NCBI RefSeq assembly: GCF_000013085.1
Contig: NC_007643.1
Location: forward strand, 195,001 to 259,000
Length of the DNA: 64,000 nucleotides
DNA from: Rhodospirillum rubrum ATCC 11170
GTDB lineage: Bacteria > Pseudomonadota > Alphaproteobacteria > Rhodospirillales > Rhodospirillaceae
Direction: 5' to 3'
Shown: one piece after another, positions 38,651 to 45,800 of the stretch
How positions within the stretch are numbered: position 1 is the first letter of the stretch
Layout: each line of letters begins with the position of its first letter
Notes under the pieces: generated by a model
Told to the model about the DNA's origin: nothing
What the model saw: the letters and a program-made list of their open reading frames with translations, nothing else
The model's database searches: none
Translations under genes and position numbers: made by a program

Positions 38651-38669
38651 AATGCGAGTGAGTCGCATT
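38651..38669. promoter_or_regulatory. Perfect palindrome, probable Fur box before the MATE gene
   Basis: AATGCGA-GTGAG-TCGCATT is a 7-bp perfect inverted repeat with a 5-bp centre, of the size and style of alphaproteobacterial Fur sites (TGCGA-N-TCGCA). It lies about 155 bp upstream of the MATE start. Confidence 0.5.
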
Positions 38670-38825
38670 GCTATCGCCATAAAGGGGCATCCGACGGGTG
38701 GAACACCCTTTGTCGAAGGCTCGGGCATGCCTGCGTGAACGACATGCGGTAGGGGCTGTCCTTCGGTCTGGCTCCCGATACGAGAGTCCCATCATGAAAG
38801 ACGACGTGAGGATGGAGGACGGTTC

Positions 38826-40253
38826 ATGACCCAAACCCCGACCGCAGGACCCGATGCAGGCCGCCCGGCGTCCGTCCTGCCACCCCTGCTGTTGCTTTCG
38901 GCTCCCATCATCATCTCCCAATGCGCGCAGATGGCCAGCGGTGTGGTGGATGTGATTATGGCCGGCAACCTCGATGTGCTGACGTTGGGCACGGTCGCCA
39001 CCGGAGCCGCCCTCTGGGTGCCGATGATGATCTTTCTTCTGGGCCTGCTCTACGGCGTAACCCCGACGATCGGCAAGATGCTGGGGGAGAATGCGTCGGA
39101 GGCCGTGTCCGGCGTGGCGGCGCGCGGCTTGCTGGTCGGCCTCCTCGGGGGGGCGTTGCTGGGAGCGCTGCTGTTTTGGATGTCCACGCCGTTGTTCCGC
39201 CTTTTCGGGGTGGCGCCGGAGCTGATTCCCGAGGCCTCCGCCTACCTGAACTGGATGGCCTTGGCCATGCCCGGCATGGGGCTTTTCCTGGCCTTTAGGT
39301 TCGTTATCGAAGCCCATCACGTCGGTTGGATCGTGACAGTGGTGGCCGTTTTGGGCGTGGCCGCCAAAATCTGGCTGAACGACGCCCTGGTTCATGGACA
39401 TGCCGGCCTGCCGGCCCTTGGAACCGGTGGGTTCGGCGCGGCCTCGGTGGCGCTGTATTGGGGGATGGCGGTGATGCTGGCGGGCGCCACTTTTCTGCAC
39501 GGGGCGGTCAAGCCCTTGTGGACTCACCGTCTGTCGGGCGCCGACCTGTCGCTCGCCGCGATCGGCCGGTTTTTACGGTTCGGCTTGCCCATCGCCCTGA
39601 ACTTCCTGTCCGACTACCTGATCATGGCGGTGGTGGCGGTGTTCATCGCCACGCTGGGCGCGGTTGCCATCGGCGCTCATCAGATCACCTTCAATATATT
39701 GATGGTTTTGTTGATGATGCCCACCGGACTTAGCATGGCGGCGACGATTCTGATCTCGCGATCCCCGGGCGGCGGGCACACGGCCACCCTCGGCCCGGTG
39801 ATGAGCTGGACGCTGGGGATTGGCGTTGCGTTTTCCATCGTCCTTGCCGTCCTGCTGGCGGCGTTCGATGCGCCGGTGATCCGCCTTTATACCGACGATG
39901 CGGAGGTTATCGCCCTAGCCCTCGACCTGCTGGGGGTCGTCGTGTTTATCCTCACCATCGACGTGGTGGCCATCGCCTTGGGATTTTTCCTGCGCGGGCT
40001 GGGTGATCCGGGCAGCCCCTTCCTGATTTTGCTGGCGGCGCATTGGCTGATCAGCCTGCCTGTGGGGTACGTGCTGTGCTTCACGGACTGGGTCGTGGCG
40101 CCGCAAGGTCCTCTCGGCTGGTGGTACGGGCTGTCCACCGGTTTGCTGGTCGCATGCTGCCTCTTGGGGCTTCGTCTCCGGCAAAGGCTAAGTCGTGCCG
40201 CCCAGCCGGTCTGTTCCCCGGCCGAGGCGACGGTGGCCGGGGTCGCGGAGTAG
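38826..40253 (+). CDS. MATE-family efflux transporter
   Basis: The 475-residue protein has about twelve hydrophobic segments in two similar halves and MATE features: APIIISQCAQMASGVVDVIMAG in the first helix region and LPIALNFLSDYLIMAVVAVF opening the second half, with GAHQITFNILMVLLMMPTGL. The ATG follows GGAGGAC. MATE proteins expel cationic compounds by Na+ or H+ antiport, and some export siderophores. Its place opposite the receptor and beside an iron-box palindrome favours siderophore export. Confidence 0.88.
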   Translation: MTQTPTAGPDAGRPASVLPPLLLLSAPIIISQCAQMASGVVDVIMAGNLDVLTLGTVATGAALWVPMMIFLLGLLYGVTPTIGKMLGENASEAVSGVAARGLLVGLLGGALLGALLFWMSTPLFRLFGVAPELIPEASAYLNWMALAMPGMGLFLAFRFVIEAHHVGWIVTVVAVLGVAAKIWLNDALVHGHAGLPALGTGGFGAASVALYWGMAVMLAGATFLHGAVKPLWTHRLSGADLSLAAIGRFLRFGLPIALNFLSDYLIMAVVAVFIATLGAVAIGAHQITFNILMVLLMMPTGLSMAATILISRSPGGGHTATLGPVMSWTLGIGVAFSIVLAVLLAAFDAPVIRLYTDDAEVIALALDLLGVVVFILTIDVVAIALGFFLRGLGDPGSPFLILLAAHWLISLPVGYVLCFTDWVVAPQGPLGWWYGLSTGLLVACCLLGLRLRQRLSRAAQPVCSPAEATVAGVAE

Positions 40254-40262
40254 GGGGGTGGC

Positions 40263-40740
40263 GTGATTCCTGTTCCCGAACCCGCGCCCGTGGTCCGGCT
40301 CTGGTCCCTGGAGCCGTTCCCGATCCGCTTCCGTCCGAATTTCGGCGATGTCTCGACGACCGGGAGCGGGAACGGGCGGCGCGGTTCGCCCGTGCCTGCG
40401 ATCGTCGCACGTTCATTTGCGCGCATGCTCTTCGGCGGGCTCTGCTGGCCAGAACCTGCAGGCTTCCGGCAGGGGCTTGGCGGTTCACTGGTCAGCCTTT
40501 GGAAAAACCGCGCATTGACCGGCGTATTGCCCCGTTTCTGGCCCATCACCGCCTTGACTGCAACTTGACCCACACGGATGGGCTGGTGGCCGCCGTGGCC
40601 GCCGTGGCCGCCGTGGCCGCCGTGGCCGCCGACGGCGCGATCGTGGGGGTGGATGCCGAGGTCCTGGGGGAGCGGGGGGACCCCGGCCCCCCTTTCTGCA
40701 CACCGTCAAGACTTGGCGCGACCTCCTGGACGACCTCGTT
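40263..40740 (+). pseudogene. Frameshifted Sfp-type 4'-phosphopantetheinyl transferase
   Basis: A GTG at 40263 starts VIPVPEPAPVVRLWSLE, fitting a PPTase N-terminus, but the continuation is in another frame from about 40322: SEFRRCLDDRERERAARFAR, then ICAHALRRALLA, EKPRI, LDCNLTHTDGL and VGVDAEVLGERG, the CoA/Mg site. The expected WTxKEAxxK motif is not found intact downstream; the frame degenerates after about 40690. Sfp enzymes arm carrier domains of siderophore synthetases or the ACP at 42356. The gene appears dead unless the sequence has errors. Confidence 0.7.
40586..40630 (+). repeat. Five tandem 9-bp units in the PPTase pseudogene
   Basis: GTGGCCGCC occurs five times head to tail and encodes Val-Ala-Ala repeats where the family has a single short strand. 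It is probably a slippage expansion. Confidence 0.9.
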
Positions 40741-40911
40741 TAAGGAAGGCGGCGATCAGCTTCTGCCGCGGTTCCGCCGCCCTTTCCGGATCTGGAGGGG
40801 GCGGAAAGGCCACCACGGAGTACGTTCGGCGCCGCCTAGGTGTTTGGTCCCGGGGGAAGCCGTGGCCGGGAGAACGCCGCACCCTTCACCGTCCCGGTTC
40901 GGCGACGCGGC

Positions 40912-42135
40912 TCAGCGCCGGTTCTCGGCGCTGTCCGTCGGGCGGAAGGCGAGGACCGCGTTAAGCCCGCCGAAGGCGAAGGAATGGCTCAACGCCGCCC
41001 GATGGCGGGGGGGGCTCGCCGCCCCGCTGACCGGGGCGAGGCCGCACTCTGGATCAAAGGCGGTGAACCCGGCCGTCGGCGGCACCATGGCGTCGCTGAC
41101 GGCAAGGACGGTGGCGATCGCCTCCACGGCGCCGGCTGCCCCCAGGGTATGGCCGTGGACGGCCTTGGTCGAGGTCAGCATCGGTATCGTCTCGCCAAAC
41201 ACCTCACGGATGGCGCGGGCCTCCACGGTGTCGTTCATCACGGTGCCGGTGCCATGGGCGTTGATGTGGCCGATCTCGCCAGGGCTCAAGCCGGCATCGT
41301 CCAAGGCGGCGCGGATGGCGCGGGCGGGACCCGCCTCATGGGGGCGGGTGAGATGGCTGGCGTCCGACGACATGCCGAAGCCGGCGAGTTCGGCATAAAT
41401 CCGCGCGCCGCGCGCCTGTGCCCGCTCAAGAGGTTCCAGAACCAGCATCGCCCCCGCCTCGCCAAGGCTCATGCCCTTGCGCCCCAGGGAAAAGGGGCGG
41501 CAGGCTTCCGGCGAAACCACCTGCATCGCCTCCCAGGCTTTCAGATAGCCAAAGGCGAAGGGCGCCTCGCTGCCGCCGGCGATCGCGATATCGACCATGC
41601 CCGACCGCACCATCATGAACGCCTGGCCGATGGCGTGGCTGGCGGAGGAACAGGCGGTGGAATGGGTCAGCACCGGACCGGTGAGGCCGAACTCCATGGA
41701 AATCGCCACAGCGCCGGCCGAGGGCATCACCCGCGGGATCGTCACCGGGTTCACCTGCTGGCCGCCGTGGCCATAGATGCGCAAGAACGCCTCGTCTTGC
41801 GTCAGTTCCCCGCCGATGGCCGATCCGGTGACAACGGCGCTGCGCGCCCGCAGGTCTTCGCTCCAGTCAAGGCCGCTGTCGGCGACGGCTTCGCGTGCGG
41901 CAACGAGGGCCAATTGGGCGAAGCGGTCAAGATGGCCCTGCTGCCGGCGGCCAAAGAACCGCTCGGGGTCAAAGGCCAGGGCCTGCGCCCCGAGACCGAA
42001 GCCCAGCGTCCCTTGCGCGAAAGGCGGCAACGGGGAAAACCGCGGCTCTCCGGCGCAGACGTCCGCCCAGAAGGAGGGCACCCCCACCCCGGTCGCGGCG
42101 ACGATTCCCAAGCCGGTGATGGCGACGGTTCGCAT
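40912..42135 (-). CDS. Beta-ketoacyl-ACP synthase (KAS I/II type)
   Basis: The 407-residue thiolase-fold enzyme has the Cys-His-His triad: Cys162 in STACSSASHA, His near 294 in NAHGTGT and His near 327 in VHGHTLGAAGA. It starts MRTVAITGLGIVAATGVG. It joins malonyl-ACP to an acyl primer. Similarity is to NodE/FabF-like enzymes of secondary lipid pathways rather than being obviously the housekeeping FabF, because it stands apart from fab genes and is divergent to a dedicated ACP gene. Confidence 0.88.
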   Translation of the reverse strand: MRTVAITGLGIVAATGVGVPSFWADVCAGEPRFSPLPPFAQGTLGFGLGAQALAFDPERFFGRRQQGHLDRFAQLALVAAREAVADSGLDWSEDLRARSAVVTGSAIGGELTQDEAFLRIYGHGGQQVNPVTIPRVMPSAGAVAISMEFGLTGPVLTHSTACSSASHAIGQAFMMVRSGMVDIAIAGGSEAPFAFGYLKAWEAMQVVSPEACRPFSLGRKGMSLGEAGAMLVLEPLERAQARGARIYAELAGFGMSSDASHLTRPHEAGPARAIRAALDDAGLSPGEIGHINAHGTGTVMNDTVEARAIREVFGETIPMLTSTKAVHGHTLGAAGAVEAIATVLAVSDAMVPPTAGFTAFDPECGLAPVSGAASPPRHRAALSHSFAFGGLNAVLAFRPTDSAENRR

Positions 42136-42355
42136 GGCGGCTCCTAGAAAAATAAATATATCGCGACAGAACGAGGCGATTATTGAAATGCCATCTAAGG
42201 TTTTGTAAAGTACCTAAAGTAGTTTTATTGGTATGGGGGCACCCACCCGCATTGGCCAAGACGGGGTTGGCGATTAAGCGGGCAATCCGATTTCCAGACA
42301 AAGACACCAAAAACGGCCGTTTCCGGCCGGCTCCTTGCCCCATGGGAAAACGCAA
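42136..42355. promoter_or_regulatory. Divergent promoter region between ketosynthase and ACP genes
   Basis: This 220-bp space is AT-rich near 42145-42235 (AAAATAAATATAT, TTTTGTAAAGTACC) and probably carries promoters for both genes. I cannot fix individual boxes. Confidence 0.45.
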
Positions 42356-42643
42356 ATGAGCGAACAAGCCGCCGATGGTCCGTCGCCGCTCGCCCACCAG
42401 GTGCGGGTCCTTATCGCCGATTTTCTCGATCGCCCGCCCGAGGAGTTGGCGCCCGAGCGCCTGCTCGATGACTTCAACGTCGATTCCTTCGATTTTATCG
42501 AATTGTGCTTTCTGATCGAGGAAAAAACCGGCCTTGAGCTGGAAAAGGATCCCTCGAAAATTCGCGCCGAGGTGAAAACCTTCGCCGATATTTACCGCCT
42601 TTTGGAAAACGCCCAGCGCAAGAAGGCCGGGGCGCCCGCCTAG
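42356..42643 (+). CDS. Acyl carrier protein
   Basis: A 95-residue ACP with the attachment serine at residue 44 in DFNVDSFDFIEL, flanked by helices typical of the fold, including ELCFLIEEKTGLEL. The canonical DSL is DSF here. It needs 4'-phosphopantetheine from a PPTase; the nearby Sfp-type gene is broken, so AcpS or another enzyme must serve. It faces a ketosynthase gene and lies just upstream of the MACPF/TULIP operon. The ATG at 42356 is the best start. Confidence 0.9.
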   Translation: MSEQAADGPSPLAHQVRVLIADFLDRPPEELAPERLLDDFNVDSFDFIELCFLIEEKTGLELEKDPSKIRAEVKTFADIYRLLENAQRKKAGAPA

Positions 42644-42681
42644 AGCGGTGCGCGTGAAATCTGGTTTACGCTTACCGCTCT
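42642..42681. repeat. Inverted repeat after the ACP gene
   Basis: AGAGCGGT and ACCGCTCT enclose inner arms GTGAAA/TTTACG around TCTGG. The repeat starts on the ACP stop codon. It could act as a terminator-like end or be a dispersed palindromic element; copies elsewhere in the genome cannot be checked here. Confidence 0.55.
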
Positions 42682-42806
42682 CAGATCAGACTTATAGACC
42701 TCTTTTTGTTCCGCTTTATTCAGTATCCGGGTTGGGCGTTCAGAGAAAGTGACGCGGAGGCGCGCGTTCATTCTCTCGCGGGGGCGCCCTGGTTCGGGAC
42801 GTATGC

Positions 42807-42823
42807 CCTGTTTTTAAAACAGG
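42807..42823. promoter_or_regulatory. Operator-like palindrome before the giant gene
   Basis: CCTGTTTT-T-AAAACAGG is a perfect 8-bp inverted repeat about 45 bp upstream of the ATG at 42867. A short GC hairpin (CCCGCC/GGCGGG) follows at 42829-42842. Position suits a regulator site for the four-gene operon. Confidence 0.45.
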
Positions 42824-42866
42824 CGGATCCCGCCGTGGCGGGCCGTCTTTCAACGTCCGGGGAGAA

Positions 42867-45800
42867 ATGATGGGACAGTATTCGTGGGCCAGCGCCGCCG
42901 CCAATCTCGTTTTTGGCTATCGCCCGGTGTGGACGCCGCAGGACACCGCGGCGCCCTATCCCTATTTCGAACCGCCGGTGGCGGCGCTGTCGAGCGTGAC
43001 GCCGAACGTGACCCCCCACGATGTCGACTATTGGGCCCCCTATCCCACCATCACCTTGCATGACTCCGCCAGTTCGCTGCTTTCCGGCCTCAACGCCTAT
43101 CGCGTCACCGGCTTGCAGAAGGGAGTGGTCGTCCAGCCCGGTCCGCTCATGCTCAGCGATGCCGATGGCGCGAAGGCGCTCAAGCAGGCCGGCGACTGGA
43201 TCGGTCTCGATCTCGCCAAAGCCCGCAGCTACATGCTGGTGACGACGCGGCGCGCCAACGCCACCTTGCGCCATCCCTATTTCGCCGAGCCGGGGGAGGC
43301 GGACCGCGACCACTATCTGACGGCCGAGGCTTTGGCGCTGATCGCGGCGCTCAAGCCGATCGATGCCGCCCAGTTTGTCGCGCCCTTTTCCCATGCCGCC
43401 ATCAGCCAGGGCGACGCCGCGTCCTATCTCGCCGCCATCACCGCGCTCGGCTCGCATGTCGTCGCCAGCGAAGTCTTCGGCGATGTGCTGTTCCAGGTCT
43501 TCGCCTTTGACGCCGAGCATTTCCGCGTGATCGAGGCGGCCTTTCAGCGTCAGGCGACCCTGCAAGCCGACGGCCATCTGGCGGTGACGGGCGCGCCGGC
43601 GGCGAGTTGGGCCTATTGGACCACCCCGGTCACCGACAACGGCTTTGGCTATGTGTCCGAGTACGGCGCGCTGCGTTTGCAAAGCCGCGACCCGGCCCTC
43701 GACGCCGCCCTCACGGAGGGGAAATGGGCGAGCCCTTATGTTCCCAAGGACATCGCCTCGATCTTCGCCTATGCGACGGACTACCGGCTTATCGAGGATT
43801 TCGAGTCGGTCGTGCCGAGCGCCCTGGTGCTGGCGCCGCTGGCCGCCTTGATCTCCAACCCCTATGTCGCCGGCCCGTGGGACCGGATCGTCAAGGGCGC
43901 CCTGTTGCAGAAATGGGGCGATGCGGTGCGCATTCCCCAGCCCTCGCCGGTCGATATCGACTGGTCCACCTTCTTTCCCGACGCCAACGCCTCCTGGGCC
44001 TCGGGTATCGTCACCCCGACCATCGACGTCTATCAGGAACTGGTCGATATCTCTCGGGTGTCCTTCCTCGGCGCCGATGTGGTCGGCGCGAATTTCCAGA
44101 TGAACTCCTTTACCTGCTTTTCCCAGGTGCTGGAGGCCAATGTGCCGGCGGGCAGCGGTCCGGTGATGCTGCCAAGCGATCGCGTGGTGCTGGTCGCCGG
44201 AACCATCGACGCCAGCCGGTCGATCGAAACGCCGGTTCTCACCATGAGCGAGGCGGCGCTTCTTGGTCTTACCGTGGTGTGCGACACCATGTTCGGCGCC
44301 GTGCTTTTCGCCGCCACGACGCGGTCGGGTGCGGTGATCCGCAAGGCGGCGCTCGATGGCCTGCTCTTTGAAACCACCTCGGTCCAGCCCGCGACGGGGC
44401 GCGCCGGAGTGGCCATCGCCGGCGCGCTCGCCAACACGCCGTCGCCCGAGCTTGTGCTCAAGCTCAAGGGCAGCATCGGCATGTCGGTGACGGCGGCTGA
44501 GTCGCTCCTGCATGCCCGTAGCGACGACGCCGAGCGGATCCGCGGCATAGAGCAGGCCTATCTGCGCTGGCTCGCCTCCATCATCCCGGCCGATACCGAG
44601 GATCTCGATCTGGCCTATTCGCGCTCGCACGCCCTCTACATCGCCGAAAACGTGGCGACCTTCGGCACCGACATCGTCTTCGTGCCCTATGTGACCTATG
44701 AAACCTACCGACCCTACGTGTCGAGCATGATCACCCAGGCGCAGACCCTGTCGCAGACGATCATCGCCAACGAAATCATGATCCGCGACACGATCAACAG
44801 TTATAAGGTCATGACCTCGCTGGCCGATCTCAACGACAACGTCAAGCGGATCGGCGGCGTGCTGACGGGGTATTTCAAGGCGCTGGCCGATGGCCAGAAG
44901 GCCATGAACGGCTATTACGACCAAGTGCTCGACCAACTTGGCCAGCAGCAGGCGGAAACGCTGAAGGAGATCGCCACTCTCGGCGCCAAGCTTGATGCCC
45001 AGCGGGTGGTGATCAGCAACACCGGCGATCCCCCCGGCATCGTTCAGACCTTCCAAGACGACTACGCCGATTATGCGCGCGATCAGGTCGCCGCCTGCGT
45101 GGTTTCGGTGGTGGAGGGCCTGTTCACGGCCGGGCTCTCCATGGCCGCCATTCCCAGCGAAGCGGCGGGCGGTGTGCTGAAGGCGCTGAAGGCGTTGAAA
45201 GACACCTATGACAAGATCAAGGCCATCGTCGCCACGCTGGAAAAGCTGCAGTCGGCGCTGAAGACGATGAACAAGGTGGCCAGTCTCAACGACCTGTCCA
45301 AGACCATCGCCGCCGCCGGCAAGCTCAATGAATTGCAGATGCCGACGCAACTGGAGTTCCAGACCCTCGCCGAAAACGTCCGGGCGGCGCTCACCAATGT
45401 GCCCGACAGCGGCCGCCTCAATCAGGACAAGGCCAACCTCATCGCCGCCGTCAACACGCTTTCCAATATCGGCAGCGCACTGGTTCAAACACAGTCGCGG
45501 TCGGTGGCCCTGGCGATGGAGATCGTCAATCAAAACCGGCTGAAGACCATCAATGGCCAACAGCAGGCGTCGATGTCGGCGCTGAGCGATAAGCTCAATC
45601 TGAACAGTGTTTCCCGCCCGCCCGACATCAACAGCATCGATCTCATCGGCACGACCGGCCCGTTGCAGTTCCAGCTCAAACAAGTGCTTTCGGTTCTCGC
45701 CAACACGCTGGAGCTCCAGGACGGCGCCGTTCAATATGAATATTTCGGCGATCCGGCGATCATCACCTCATTTTCGCTGCAGAACCTGCTGGCGGTGGTG

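Noticed and set aside
42768-45734. 988-codon minus-strand open frame opposite the giant gene
   Set aside because: Composition is His/Arg/Gly-rich with no family motif, as expected for the antisense of GC-rich coding DNA; the plus-strand gene has a ribosome site, domain motifs and a paralogue.
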